NCBI GenBank assembly: GCA_905208635.1
Contig: CAJLPX010000003.1
Coordinates: forward strand, 62,001 to 126,000
Length of the DNA stretch: 64,000 bases
Origin: an uncultured Collinsella sp.
GTDB taxonomy: Bacteria > Actinomycetota > Coriobacteriia > Coriobacteriales > Coriobacteriaceae
Direction: 5' to 3'
Below the pieces are notes generated by a model. It was not told the origin of the DNA. It saw nothing but the letters and a program-made list of their open reading frames with translations, and made no database searches. Shown here piece by piece: positions 45,475 to 54,748 of the stretch; the first letter of the stretch is position 1; every line of letters begins with the position of its first letter. Both the position numbers and the translations under genes were made by a program.

Positions 45475-45510
45475 ACAAAAAACCGGCTGGAACGAGAATT
45501 CCAACCGGCT
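45475..45510 (-). terminator. Terminator of the first GtrA gene
   Basis: Stem 45481-45492 / 45499-45510 with two wobble pairs. On the minus strand it is followed by a T-run. Confidence 0.88.
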
Positions 45511-45536
45511 ATACATTCAAGCAAATGTCGACGTGA

Positions 45537-45944
45537 CTACGACTGTGCGCCCTCGAGGAAGAAGCGGCGGCTAAAGTAGTTGTACCAGGTGACCAAGAAC
45601 GTGGCGATGGCCTTCATGGCCTGGTAGCCGATGCTCAAAAACGTGACGCCCACAAACATGTACAGGTCGTTGAGGCCCAAACCAATCACCGACAGGATGG
45701 TGAAGATCGTGAACTCGCGCTTGCGGCTCATGCCCTCGCGATGGTCGAACACGTACTTCATGCTGAGCCAGTAGTTGACCACGACGGATGTGGTAAACGA
45801 GACCGTGGTGCTCATCAAAAAGTCGAGGTGGAACAGCTCGACGAGCGCAATGAGCATACCCCAGTCGATGCCAAAGGAGATAAGGCCCACGACAGCGAAC
45901 TTGAGGAACTGCTTGGTATGAGGTTGTGCCAGTGCCTTGCGCAC
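45537..45944 (-). CDS. GtrA-family membrane protein 1
   Basis: A 135-residue GtrA/DPMS-type protein with four transmembrane segments. The family motif (FLKFAVVGLISFGIDWGML, then VNYWLSMKYVFDHREG) is clear. GtrA proteins are thought to flip lipid-linked sugars for cell-surface glycosylation. It is paralogous to the next gene upstream on the same strand (shared YVF-H-EGMSR-REF block). The partner glycosyltransferase is not in the window. Confidence 0.92.
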   Translation of the reverse strand: MRKALAQPHTKQFLKFAVVGLISFGIDWGMLIALVELFHLDFLMSTTVSFTTSVVVNYWLSMKYVFDHREGMSRKREFTIFTILSVIGLGLNDLYMFVGVTFLSIGYQAMKAIATFLVTWYNYFSRRFFLEGAQS

Positions 45945-46093
45945 GTAATCACATCCAATGCGTTGATGAATCGAGCAGAGGATACTTTAGAGCTTTTGCG
46001 AGGGAAACGTAAGGTCTTTGCCAAGAACTATACGAACTCGCCAAATTATCAAGTGCTAATCCGCAAACGTTGAAAATTTGCCCGTAAACGAGC

Positions 46094-46141
46094 GGCACCC
46101 ACGGACGATGCTGCGCTGAGCGCGCGTCGTCCGTGGGCGCC
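46094..46141 (-). terminator. Hairpin downstream of the second GtrA gene
   Basis: CCCACGGACGA (46098-46108) pairs with TCGTCCGTGGG (46127-46137), with further pairing in the loop. On the minus strand a short CTCGTTT follows. Confidence 0.7.
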
Positions 46142-46163
46142 GTAATGCTGCAGGGGTGTCGAG

Positions 46164-46559
46164 CTATTTGGTCTCGTCGCCCTCCAGGAAGATCTTTCGG
46201 GTCACAAAGTTGTAGACCATGACAAGCGCGGTGGCGCAAATCTTGGCGATATTGGCCTCGAGCCCCAGGCCGGCGTTGAGTGTCAGCACGATACCGTCGT
46301 TGAGTACCAGGCCGATCACGGACAGCACGACGAAGATGATGAACTCGCGGCGGCGGCTCATGCCCTCCTTGTGCGCAAACACGTATTTCATGCTTGCGAG
46401 GTAGTTAAAGATGAGTGAGACGATAAAGCCGCTGGTGTTGGCGATTAGGATGTTGAGGCCCAGACCGTAGTGGAGCAGATTCATAATGCCAAAGTCGATG
46501 ACCGTGGCAATGACACCGACGACGCCAAATTTCATGATCTGCGCGAGGAGCTTTTGCAT
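46164..46559 (-). CDS. GtrA-family membrane protein 2
   Basis: A 131-residue GtrA protein with four transmembrane segments (IMKFGVVGVIATVIDFGIMN, YLASMKYVFAHKEG). The start at 46559 gives the normal short N-terminus and has AAGGCAGG upstream. The longer frame to 46622 is not supported. It lies 78 bp downstream of fbp. The two GtrA genes are in tandem but separated by 219 bp with a terminator-like hairpin. Confidence 0.92.
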   Translation of the reverse strand: MQKLLAQIMKFGVVGVIATVIDFGIMNLLHYGLGLNILIANTSGFIVSLIFNYLASMKYVFAHKEGMSRRREFIIFVVLSVIGLVLNDGIVLTLNAGLGLEANIAKICATALVMVYNFVTRKIFLEGDETK

Positions 46560-46637
46560 GATACCTGCCTTAGGGTGGCGCTGGGGCGCCGTGGGGATGA
46601 CAAACCCAGCAAGTTTAGCCAATCCCCGCGGGTGGAG

Positions 46638-48554
46638 CTAGGCGCGCTCCTCGATAGCACCGTTTCTATATGCATCGAGCAGTTGGCGTAGGTCCTGGAT
46701 CTGGCTGCGGATCTTGGCGCCGGTATCGGTGTCGCTCACCATGCGGCGGCGGTCGGCCTCGTCAAAGCGGTTGGTCTCGCTTTCGATGTCCACGTTGCGC
46801 GTGAGTGCCTCGGCAACGGTGGTAAAGGCCCGGTGCGACTTGAGGCGGCAGCCGCGCGAGCTCGAGATGAGCGTATAGCCGGCGATACCCGTCTTGGGAT
46901 GGTAAGCGCGGCAGAAGCCGCCATCGATGACCAGCAGCTTGCCCTCGGCGCGGATGGGCTGCTCGCCCTTGGTGGTTTTAACGGGCGTGTGGCCGTTGAT
47001 GATGTGACCGGTCGGTGAGCATGCCATGGGCGCGACGCCAAACTCGCGCATGATGTCATCGCAGACCGAGGGCGACTTGGTAAGCGTAAAGTACGGGTCC
47101 ATCGGCTCGACCCAGGTGCTCTTATCGGCGATATAGGCGCGCTCAAAGGTGCGCACCAGGCGTCCGCTGGCGGGTGAGTTAAAGCCAATCCACAGGTACC
47201 ACATCCAGTCGAGAGCGTCGCGGTCGCCCACGCGCCAGGCGCGGCGGGCGATGTGGTCGCAAAAATCGAGATAATCGCGGCCAGCGTGCCAGGTGCCCAG
47301 GCAGTTCATGCTGCTAAAAGTGCCGTCTTCGTTGAGCGGCACGCAGCCATGGAACAGCAGGTTGCCGTTGGCGACCTTGTACATCGAGCCGTGGGAATAG
47401 AGGAAATCGATATGGCGATGCAGGTGATCGGCGGTGACAAACTCGGACACGAGCTTGTCGATGATGTGCTGCTCCTCGGGCGTGAGCGTATAGGGGTCCG
47501 CCGGGTCGACGGTGGGGAAGTCGTTGGTCGTGAGCGGCCACACGCTGCCGTCGGCGAGCGTGACCGTGCCGGTGTCGTGTTCGATCTTGTCGAGTAACAG
47601 GCGGTCGGTCATGTCGAACTCGGGATGGCGCTGGATAATCTGGCCCTCGAGCTTAAAGAGCAGCACGTTGATGGCCTTGATCAGCGGGGTGATGGACTCA
47701 CCGGCGGTGTAGGTGGCATCTGCAAAGGCGACAAGCTCACGCAGCGAGATGCCGTAGTCGTTCTCCAGGATCTCGTAATTGTCGTAGCGTAGGTTGTTGC
47801 GCAGCACCGTGGCGATGCAGGCGGGCTCACCGGCCGCAGCGCCCATCCACAGCAGGTCGTGGTTGCCCCACTGGATGTCGAGTGAATGGTAGGTGAGCAG
47901 ACGGTCCATAATCTTGGCCGCGCCGCCGCCGCGGTCGAAGATGTCGCCCACCAGGTGCAGGTGGTCGACGGCCAGGCGCTTGATGAGCGAGGCGAGCGAC
48001 TCGATAAAGTCGTCGGCGCTGGCGGTCTCCAGAATGGACTCCACGATGCGCTCGTGATAGCGCACGCGATAGTTGTTCTCGTCCGGATGCGTGTGCAGCA
48101 GCTCGTCGATGATGTAGGCGTAATCGCGCGGGATGGCCTTACGCACCTTGGAGCGCGTATAGCGGCTCGAAAGCGAGCGGGCGACCATGATGAGCTGGTC
48201 GAGCATGGTCTTGTACCAGGTGGGCGAGTCCTCACGCCGTGCGCGGACAAGATCGATCTTCTCGCGCGGGTAGTAGATGAGCGTGCACAGCTCGCCCTTT
48301 TCGTCAAAGGAAAGCGTGTCGCCAAAAATCTCGTCGACATGTTCGCGCACGACACCCGAGCAGTTGTTGAGGATGTGCATAAAGGCTTCGTACTCGCCAT
48401 GCACGTCGCTCATAAAATGCTCGGTGCCTTTGGGCAGGTTGAGAATGGCCGAGAGATTGATAATCTCGGTAAACGCGGATTGCTCGGTGGGAAATTGTCT
48501 CGACAGCAGACGCAGATACTTGAAGTCTTGCGGATTGCGATCGAATGCGACCAT
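46638..48554 (-). CDS. fbp: Class III fructose-1,6-bisphosphatase
   Basis: A 638-residue gluconeogenic phosphatase of the class III (Firmicutes-type) family. The metallophosphatase motifs SDVHGEYEAF, LVGDIFDRGGGA and WGNHDLLWMG are intact, followed by GHTPVK and the C-terminal region typical of the family. The start at 48554 (MVAFDRNPQD) follows GGAAGGTG and agrees with relatives; the upstream frame to 48599 is not supported. It is apparently transcribed alone or with the second GtrA gene. Confidence 0.95.
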   Translation of the reverse strand: MVAFDRNPQDFKYLRLLSRQFPTEQSAFTEIINLSAILNLPKGTEHFMSDVHGEYEAFMHILNNCSGVVREHVDEIFGDTLSFDEKGELCTLIYYPREKIDLVRARREDSPTWYKTMLDQLIMVARSLSSRYTRSKVRKAIPRDYAYIIDELLHTHPDENNYRVRYHERIVESILETASADDFIESLASLIKRLAVDHLHLVGDIFDRGGGAAKIMDRLLTYHSLDIQWGNHDLLWMGAAAGEPACIATVLRNNLRYDNYEILENDYGISLRELVAFADATYTAGESITPLIKAINVLLFKLEGQIIQRHPEFDMTDRLLLDKIEHDTGTVTLADGSVWPLTTNDFPTVDPADPYTLTPEEQHIIDKLVSEFVTADHLHRHIDFLYSHGSMYKVANGNLLFHGCVPLNEDGTFSSMNCLGTWHAGRDYLDFCDHIARRAWRVGDRDALDWMWYLWIGFNSPASGRLVRTFERAYIADKSTWVEPMDPYFTLTKSPSVCDDIMREFGVAPMACSPTGHIINGHTPVKTTKGEQPIRAEGKLLVIDGGFCRAYHPKTGIAGYTLISSSRGCRLKSHRAFTTVAEALTRNVDIESETNRFDEADRRRMVSDTDTGAKIRSQIQDLRQLLDAYRNGAIEERA

Positions 48555-48874
48555 GAAACACCTTCCGATGGAGCTGGTAAAACTGATAAACAGCGTCAAA
48601 CGTTTATCAGTATGCGCCGCTTTTGTTTCGATTGGGGATGGGCGGCCGAATTGTTAGCCGAACGGTTTGGTAAATCGATTTAGTTGAGGTAGATATGGCG
48701 GTTGAGTGGAGACGACAGAGGGTGTTTTCTCAGATATTCATGCGTGGGGTCGGTGGAGACGATGGTGGTAAAGATGTTCGCTATTATTGCTTCGATTTGG
48801 TAAATAGTGGACATATGTACCGTATGTAGGCTCACTGTGCGATAATTTGCGCAGCAATGAGTAAGGAGCCTCAT
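48555..48874. promoter_or_regulatory. 320-bp divergent region between fbp and degV
   Basis: For degV an extended -10 (TGCGATAAT, 48838-48846) is clear. A short palindrome, ACATA...TATGT (48811-48827), overlaps the -35 position and may be an operator. No gene is supported in the rest. Confidence 0.45.
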
Positions 48875-49765
48875 ATGAGTGATTTTGTCCTGACCTGTGA
48901 ATCTGCCGCCGACCGAACCCGTGAGTTCTTTGTGTCGCGCAATATCCCTGTCGTGTGTTTTCATTACGAGATCGACGATGTTGTCTATACGGACGATCTG
49001 TATCAGTCGATTACGCCGGACGAGTTTTTTGCCCAGATATCTGCGGGCGCCATGCCCAAGACGTCTCAGGTGAGCGTGGGTGAGTACGAGGAGTTTTGGG
49101 AGCCGTTTGTTGCCGAGGGTAAAGACGTGCTGCACCTGACGTTGTCGTCGGGTATTTCGGGCACGTATGGATCGGCCTGCGTTGCGGCGCAGATGCTCGC
49201 GGATCGCTATCCCCAGGGCGGCAAGGTTCGCGTCATCGATTCGCTGGCGGCGTCTTCGGGCTTTGGCCTGCTGGCGGAATGTGCCGCCGACGTTCGCGAT
49301 AGCGGCGCTTCGCTCGACGAGACTGCCGCTTGGATTGAGGAGCATAAACTCAACCTGCACCACTGGTTCTTTTCGACCGATCTGTCGAGCTACCTGCGCG
49401 GCGGTCGCATTTCGGCTGCGAGCGCGATCATCGGCACGGCGCTTAAGATTTGCCCGCTTATGACGGTCGATTGCGAAGGTGGGCTGTCGCCACGTGAGAA
49501 GATTCGCACTAAGAAGCGCGCGATTTCCGAGATGGCTAAGACCATGATGGCACACGTGCAGGACGGTGCGGATTATTCGGGTAAGTGCATCATGTCGCAC
49601 TCGGCGTGCCGCGAGGATGCCGAGGCGGTTGCGGCGCTGATTGAGGAACAGGTTCCGCAGCTTAAAGGCAAGATTGAGATCAATAACATCGGTACTCTGA
49701 TTGGCTCGCATACCGGACCCGGTACGGTGGCGCTCTTCTTTATGGGCGACAAGCGCGTGGATTAA
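48875..49765 (+). CDS. DegV-family fatty-acid-binding protein
   Basis: A 296-residue DegV protein of the FakB type, which presents fatty acids to a kinase for phosphorylation. The TSQVSVGEYEEFW loop, LSSGISGTYGSA and the C-terminal GPGTVALFFMGD are conserved. The start at 48875 is chosen because AAGGAG (48862-48867) precedes it at the right distance; the ATG at 48857 lies upstream of that site. The FakA kinase partner is not in the window. Confidence 0.93.
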   Translation: MSDFVLTCESAADRTREFFVSRNIPVVCFHYEIDDVVYTDDLYQSITPDEFFAQISAGAMPKTSQVSVGEYEEFWEPFVAEGKDVLHLTLSSGISGTYGSACVAAQMLADRYPQGGKVRVIDSLAASSGFGLLAECAADVRDSGASLDETAAWIEEHKLNLHHWFFSTDLSSYLRGGRISAASAIIGTALKICPLMTVDCEGGLSPREKIRTKKRAISEMAKTMMAHVQDGADYSGKCIMSHSACREDAEAVAALIEEQVPQLKGKIEINNIGTLIGSHTGPGTVALFFMGDKRVD

Positions 49766-49807
49766 TTTGCCCCATCACGTCGCTGCATGATTGCTCAAAC
49801 GAAAACA

Positions 49808-49833
49808 GCCCGCCTCACGTTTGTGGGGCGGGC
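49808..49833. terminator. Bidirectional terminator between convergent genes
   Basis: GCCCGCCTCAC pairs with GTGGGGCGGGC around a short loop. Weak T-rich sequence lies on both sides. Confidence 0.7.
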
Positions 49834-49845
49834 CAAGATGTTTTG

Positions 49846-50937
49846 CTAGCGTTTCTTTCCGCGGAAGAAGAAGCCGTGCAGTGACGGCTTGAGGCCGCGG
49901 TTGGCGCGATGCTCCTCGACGCGCTCGTGGATCGAAGCGACGCGCTCGATGACTTCGTCGGGAATCGGCACATCGGGATTCATGTTCTCGACCTGGCTGA
50001 CCTCGGCGGCGGCGACCTGGTCGATAATGGGTACATCGTCGCGCGAGATGACAGGTGTGGCGTCTTCCTTCATCTTGCGATAACGCTGCATCATGTCGGT
50101 CTGTAGCTGCTGTGCCGAAGGCGGCGTCCAGATGATGGCGTTGGCTCCGGCGGCGATGGTTTCACGGATGCTCTCGGGCGTCTTGCCGCCCGGCGCGATG
50201 AGCGGCAGGTTGGGATAGTGCTCGCGCAGTTCACGCAGGACCTGCGGCGTGTTCTTGCCGGCGGCGATGTTGAGGATCTTGGCGCCGGCGCGCACTTTGG
50301 CGTGAGCATCGTCGTCGCAGCGAACGACCGTAGCGATGACGGGGATGTCGGCGATGTTAGTGATGTGCTCGACCATCTCGGCAGTAGCGGGGGAGTTGAC
50401 CACGCAGCCCGCCGCGCCCTGCATCTCGGAGACGGCTGCCATCTGCACGGAGCGCTTACCGGTCGTAGTTCCGCCGCCCACGCCTACAAAGACCGGGCAC
50501 TCGGCGACGGTCAACAGTGCCTGCGTAATGGCCGGCTGCGGCGTGAAGGGGTAAACGGCAAAGACGGCATCGGCATTGGAGTTGCGGATGACCGCCACGT
50601 CGGTGGTGTAGATGAGCGATTTGATGCGGCGGCCAAAGAGCGTAAAGCCGCTGGCCTCCTCAATCTCATCGGGCATGCGAAGGGCCGCCTTGCGCAGGCG
50701 CCCGTCGATGGGCAGCGGCTCCATGGGCAAAAGGCCGTTGGGAGTTACGGCCACCTGGGGCTCGGTAAATTCGTCCGCAAGCTCGACCTCGGAGAAATCG
50801 ACCGAGGCGACGATGTCCTCGTGAACCTCGGCGGGCACATCGATGGGAGCTTGGTCGTTTGCCGCGGCGGGCGTGTCGAAGGAGCTGGTGCCGACGAAGG
50901 CGTCGACGCGTTCGTTTAGATCGTTGAGGGTATCCAT
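49846..50937 (-). CDS. TIM-barrel protein of unknown function
   Basis: A 363-residue protein with a variable N-terminal 90 residues and a predicted (beta/alpha)8 barrel. Repeating strand endings are visible: VAVIRNSNADAVFAVYPF, CPVFVGVGGGTTTG, CVVNSP, PVIATVV, KILNIAAG, PLIAPGG and AIIWTPP. The late GG loop is typical of phosphate-binding barrels such as KDPG aldolase or HisA relatives. I cannot assign a substrate. The basic C-terminus (FFRGKKR) is unusual. It is monocistronic. Confidence 0.65.
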   Translation of the reverse strand: MDTLNDLNERVDAFVGTSSFDTPAAANDQAPIDVPAEVHEDIVASVDFSEVELADEFTEPQVAVTPNGLLPMEPLPIDGRLRKAALRMPDEIEEASGFTLFGRRIKSLIYTTDVAVIRNSNADAVFAVYPFTPQPAITQALLTVAECPVFVGVGGGTTTGKRSVQMAAVSEMQGAAGCVVNSPATAEMVEHITNIADIPVIATVVRCDDDAHAKVRAGAKILNIAAGKNTPQVLRELREHYPNLPLIAPGGKTPESIRETIAAGANAIIWTPPSAQQLQTDMMQRYRKMKEDATPVISRDDVPIIDQVAAAEVSQVENMNPDVPIPDEVIERVASIHERVEEHRANRGLKPSLHGFFFRGKKR

Positions 50938-51130
50938 GGAGGCTCGATTCTATGTGATGACGGCCGGGAGGGTGCCGGCGGCGTTGTGCTTGCTAAATCG
51001 TTTGACGAGTTGATTTTTCCCCGCCGAGTCATCCGTTAGACCGAAGGGCCGGCGAACGTGAAGGAGCTGTGGTGGCGGGAATCGAGGTGCTATCTTGAAA
51101 GTCCCGTATGCAAAAGAAAGGTGACGCGGT

Positions 51131-51301
51131 ATGGAATTCTCGGCAATGTTGGGCTCGATTGGCCTGTGTGTGGGCGCAATCGTTGCCGCCGCGGTCATCT
51201 ACTTTGTGGTCACGGCCATTAAGGGTAAAAGGGCCGAACGCAAGGAGCGCGCGATGCTTAAACAGCATCGCGACCAGCAGGGCAAACGCGCACGGAGATA
51301 G
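51131..51301 (+). CDS. 56-residue single-pass membrane protein
   Basis: A short gene encodes an N-terminal transmembrane helix (MLGSIGLCVGAIVAAAVIYF) followed by a highly basic tail (KGKRAERKER...GKRARR). AAAGGTGA lies 6 nt upstream of the ATG, and the coding phase ends cleanly before the convergent methyltransferase gene. The helix-plus-basic-tail layout follows the positive-inside rule, so the tail should be cytoplasmic. Its function is unknown. Confidence 0.65.
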   Translation: MEFSAMLGSIGLCVGAIVAAAVIYFVVTAIKGKRAERKERAMLKQHRDQQGKRARR

Positions 51302-51325
51302 CTTGTTGAGTTTTGGATCCGTGCG

Positions 51326-52429
51326 CTAGCTGCGTTTTCGGATCAGGGCAATGTAGAAGCCCTCAAAGTCGCGGCTAGGCGGAATGGTGAGCGTGCCGGG
51401 CATACCGTTGGCGATGGCCGATACCTGACCCGCGGCAATGGCTTCGGTCAGGGCGTTGGACTCGATGCGCGGCTCCTCACCAGCTTCCTGGGCGCGGCGT
51501 GCCTCACTTTCGCTCGGCGTGCCATCGAGGGGGATAAGCTCGCAGTCCATGTGCTTGTCGAGGGCCTCTTGCAGGGCGTCCTCGTTTTCCTGCGGCAAGA
51601 TCGAACAAGTCGAATAGACGAGCGTGCCGCCCGGTTTGAGGGCTCCCATGGCGCGGTCCAGAAGTGCTCGCTGCGAGCGGGCGCACCTGCTCAGCAACTG
51701 CTCGGTGAGGCCGCGCAGGCTCTTCTCGTTGCCGCTGACGACTGTGCCCGTGCCGGTGCAGGGAGCGTCGAGCAGGATACGGTCAAAGCGGAAGAACTCG
51801 TCGAGCTCGCGTGCGTCGATGCGCATGACGGGCACGTTTTTTGCGCCTTGGCGGTGGAGGTTGGCTTCGAGCTTCTCGGCGCGGGGAATGCTCATCTCGC
51901 AGGCGGTGAGGTGTGCCTGGCCCTGGGTGAGGGCGGCGATCTGCGTCGTCTTGCCGCCGGGGGCCGCGCACATGTCCAGGATGTCCTCGCCGGCCTGGGC
52001 GCCCAAGACCAACGGCGGCATCATGGACGACAGACTTTGCAAGTAGATCTTGCCGTCGCGGTAGATGTCGAGGTCCCACAGGTCGGAAACCTGGGCCTCG
52101 GGCAGGATGGAAGCGTCCGGGTACCATGCGACGGGGCGGTGGGCGATGCCGGCGGCATCGAGCGCCGCGGCGATGTCCTCGGCGGTTGCCTTGAGCGTGT
52201 TGGCGCGCAGCGTGACCGGGCGTGTGGCCGCGGCGCCGAAGCCCTCGATCATAAGCTCGGCATCGGCGGGCGCATAGGCGCCGGCGACCGTGTCGACCAT
52301 AAAGCGCGGCAGGTCGGCGGCGGAGGGTTGGGCGGCAAGCTGGTCGGAAAGCTCGGTGGCGGCAAACTGCCTGAGCTTGAGCTCGGCCTTGACCTGCTTT
52401 TTCTGCTTACGACGACGCGGCTTGGACAT
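51326..52429 (-). CDS. RsmB/NOP2-family rRNA (cytosine-5) methyltransferase
   Basis: A 367-residue SAM-dependent RNA m5C methyltransferase. Motif I is DMCAAPGGKTTQIA, motif IV DAPCTGTGT and motif VI YSTCSILPQEN, carrying the two catalytic cysteines. The basic N-terminus (KPRRRKQKKQVK) suits RNA binding. The length is shorter than RsmB (429) and closer to RsmF/YebU-like cores, so the target cytosine is not determined. It lies 36 bp downstream of the MetRS-like gene on the same strand, probably one operon. Confidence 0.93.
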   Translation of the reverse strand: MSKPRRRKQKKQVKAELKLRQFAATELSDQLAAQPSAADLPRFMVDTVAGAYAPADAELMIEGFGAAATRPVTLRANTLKATAEDIAAALDAAGIAHRPVAWYPDASILPEAQVSDLWDLDIYRDGKIYLQSLSSMMPPLVLGAQAGEDILDMCAAPGGKTTQIAALTQGQAHLTACEMSIPRAEKLEANLHRQGAKNVPVMRIDARELDEFFRFDRILLDAPCTGTGTVVSGNEKSLRGLTEQLLSRCARSQRALLDRAMGALKPGGTLVYSTCSILPQENEDALQEALDKHMDCELIPLDGTPSESEARRAQEAGEEPRIESNALTEAIAAGQVSAIANGMPGTLTIPPSRDFEGFYIALIRKRS

Positions 52430-52465
52430 CCGTCTTTCCTTCCCATTCCATTACATGTCGAGTGT

Positions 52466-54616
52466 TTAGTACTGGCTCTCGTGCTTGCTAAAGAAGTCGA
52501 AGCGCGGGGGCAGCGGCTTCACGCGGTGCTCGCCGGGCTTCTCGCCCAGGATCTCCACGAACTCGTCCGTGGAGGCAAAGATGTTATCCCAGCTAAAGAA
52601 AGCGACCGGGTCGACGTCGAAGTACTCGCAGATGAGCTCGCAGCCGGCCGGCACAATACCGTGCATCAGGACGGTCGCCACGCGCAGCTCGGTAAAGGCG
52701 TCGACAAGGGCCTGCGTCATCGCGGCGTTTGCCTCGTTACCCTCGAGCTTGTTGGCGGCCTTGGAAGCGTCGCTCCAGCGCTTGTTGGCGGCGCGCAGGT
52801 AGTCGTCGCACACGGCAAGCGCGCGGTGCGTCTCGAACTTGTACATGGCCTGCTCAAAGGCGAGGGCTGCCTGCTGGGCGGCTTCGACCACGGTGTCAGA
52901 AGCGGCACCGGCGGGGATGCAGCCGTTGCGGTAGGGGCTCTCGTCGCCTTCCTTGACGGCGACGCCGTAGAAGCAGCTGCGGGCCAGACGGTTGAACACG
53001 CCGGTCAAAAGGGCGCTCTCCTTAAGGGCCGGGTCGATAACGCGCTTGTCGTCGCAGGCGCGTACCTCGTTGCCGTCCTTGTCCTTGCCGGTCACACGCG
53101 TGTCGTATGCCTTGGGGCTAAAGCTCACCGGCTTTTCGGATAGGCCGAGCGACAGCCAGTGCGCGCGCATCTGCTCGCAGGTGTAGTGGTTGAGCAGGTC
53201 ATCTGCCGGCGGGGGAGGCGTCTGCGAGGACGAGCTGGCCTTTTTGCCCATGTAGAGCAGGTGGTAGCAGGCGCTGACGGTGCTCTGCGTGAGGTCCCAG
53301 CCCAGGGCCTCCCACATGGCGGTCTGCGCGATGCAGTAGAAATAGATGTTGTCCTGACCGATGAACTGGTAAATCTGAGCGTCGTCAGAGCACCACCAGT
53401 CGCGCCAGTCGAGCGAGCTGTGCTGGTAGGTGGGTGCGGGCACCTGCGTGGAGTCGGCGGCGGGCTCGCCCATGAGGGCGGCATCCTGGGCGGCGACGCC
53501 CTCGGTCACGCCGGCGGCCTTGGCATCGCGCGCGAGCACGGTACGCGTATAGCTGATGGGCGCCCACAGGCTCTCGGGCCAGCACCAGCAGGTGACGTCG
53601 GAGACGCCATCGACCTCGGGCACCGGAACGCCCCAGTCGATGTTGCCGGTGATGCGGAAGGGCACGAGTGCCTTGCCGCTGCGGAAGCGCACGCCACCGT
53701 TGGCGAGCACCGCGTGGGCGTCGTCGCGCTCCTTCCAGCTGGGGAAGGTGACGGTAAAGCTGCTCTTGTTGCCCTCGGGCTCCAGCACGGTGTGCTCGGG
53801 GAGCTGGTCCTCGACGGCATCGAAGGCCTCGCGGAACTTGTTCTGGATGTAGAGCTGAGCCGGCAGCAGCCACTCCTCCATGGTCTTGGAGACCACGGAG
53901 CGAACCTGCGGGTTCTGGGCGAGCTTGGCGGTGTAGGTCTTCATAAAGTCGAGGTAGGCCGGCAGGTCAAAGTAGAGATTGTCGACCGGGCGCAGCTCGG
54001 GCACCTCGCCGGTGAGCTGGCTCTTGGGCGCGATGAGCTCCTCGGGCTCAAACTGGTGGCCCAGATCGCACTCGTCGGCATAAGCCTTCTCGGACTTGCA
54101 GCCCTGGATGGGGCAGCGGCCGATGACCTGGCGGCCGTTGAGGAACGTGCCGGCCTTGGCATCGTAGAACTGCAGCGTGGAGCGCTTGGAGATGGTGCCC
54201 TGCTCGTGCAGGCGCTCGATAATCTCGGCAGTCACCTCGTTGTGGATCTGGGCCGCCGGCTCAAGGCCCGAGCCGCCGTAGATGTCGCAGCTGATGTTGT
54301 AGTTGTTGAGGGTCGCGGCCTGGCGGGAGTGATTGGACTCGACATACTCGCCGATGGACTTGTCGTAGCCCTCGTTCTCCTTGAGCTTGCGGTAGCTCTC
54401 CATGATGGGCGAACCGTAGCAGTCGGTGCCCGAGGTGAAGATGACGTTTTCGCGGCCCAGGCGGTCGCGCAGGAAGCGGGCGAAGAAGTCGGCCGGGACA
54501 AAGACGCCGCCGACGTGGCCAAAGTGCAGACCCTTGTTGCCGTAGGGCTCGCCGGCGGTAACGATGGCGCGGCGCGGCCAGCTGGGACGGTCGTTCATGG
54601 AGTATTTGGATGCCAT
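52466..54616 (-). CDS. Methionyl-tRNA synthetase-like class I ligase with altered KMSKS motif
   Basis: A 716-residue class I synthetase of the MetRS family. The HIGH-type motif is H31-F-G-H34, followed by NVIFTSGTDCYGSP. A zinc knuckle (CPIQGC...ECDLGHQF) is present. Where KMSKS is expected the sequence reads GKKASSSSQTPPPP (about residues 455-468), lacking the Met-Ser-Lys order. An anticodon-binding helical domain follows. The start at 54616 follows AAGGAGT. It may be a divergent functional MetRS or a paralogue; another metG elsewhere in the genome would decide. Confidence 0.8.
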   Translation of the reverse strand: MASKYSMNDRPSWPRRAIVTAGEPYGNKGLHFGHVGGVFVPADFFARFLRDRLGRENVIFTSGTDCYGSPIMESYRKLKENEGYDKSIGEYVESNHSRQAATLNNYNISCDIYGGSGLEPAAQIHNEVTAEIIERLHEQGTISKRSTLQFYDAKAGTFLNGRQVIGRCPIQGCKSEKAYADECDLGHQFEPEELIAPKSQLTGEVPELRPVDNLYFDLPAYLDFMKTYTAKLAQNPQVRSVVSKTMEEWLLPAQLYIQNKFREAFDAVEDQLPEHTVLEPEGNKSSFTVTFPSWKERDDAHAVLANGGVRFRSGKALVPFRITGNIDWGVPVPEVDGVSDVTCWCWPESLWAPISYTRTVLARDAKAAGVTEGVAAQDAALMGEPAADSTQVPAPTYQHSSLDWRDWWCSDDAQIYQFIGQDNIYFYCIAQTAMWEALGWDLTQSTVSACYHLLYMGKKASSSSQTPPPPADDLLNHYTCEQMRAHWLSLGLSEKPVSFSPKAYDTRVTGKDKDGNEVRACDDKRVIDPALKESALLTGVFNRLARSCFYGVAVKEGDESPYRNGCIPAGAASDTVVEAAQQAALAFEQAMYKFETHRALAVCDDYLRAANKRWSDASKAANKLEGNEANAAMTQALVDAFTELRVATVLMHGIVPAGCELICEYFDVDPVAFFSWDNIFASTDEFVEILGEKPGEHRVKPLPPRFDFFSKHESQY

Positions 54617-54748
54617 GGGACTCCTTCGCATATGGTGGGAGCGCGGCCGGGCGCAAGGCCTGGCGACGCGGTGGTCAATTCGTGCATATCGTTCGACATT
54701 ATCGCACATGCGGGCGGGTGCGTGGCAGGGGCGCTATCCTAAGATGCT

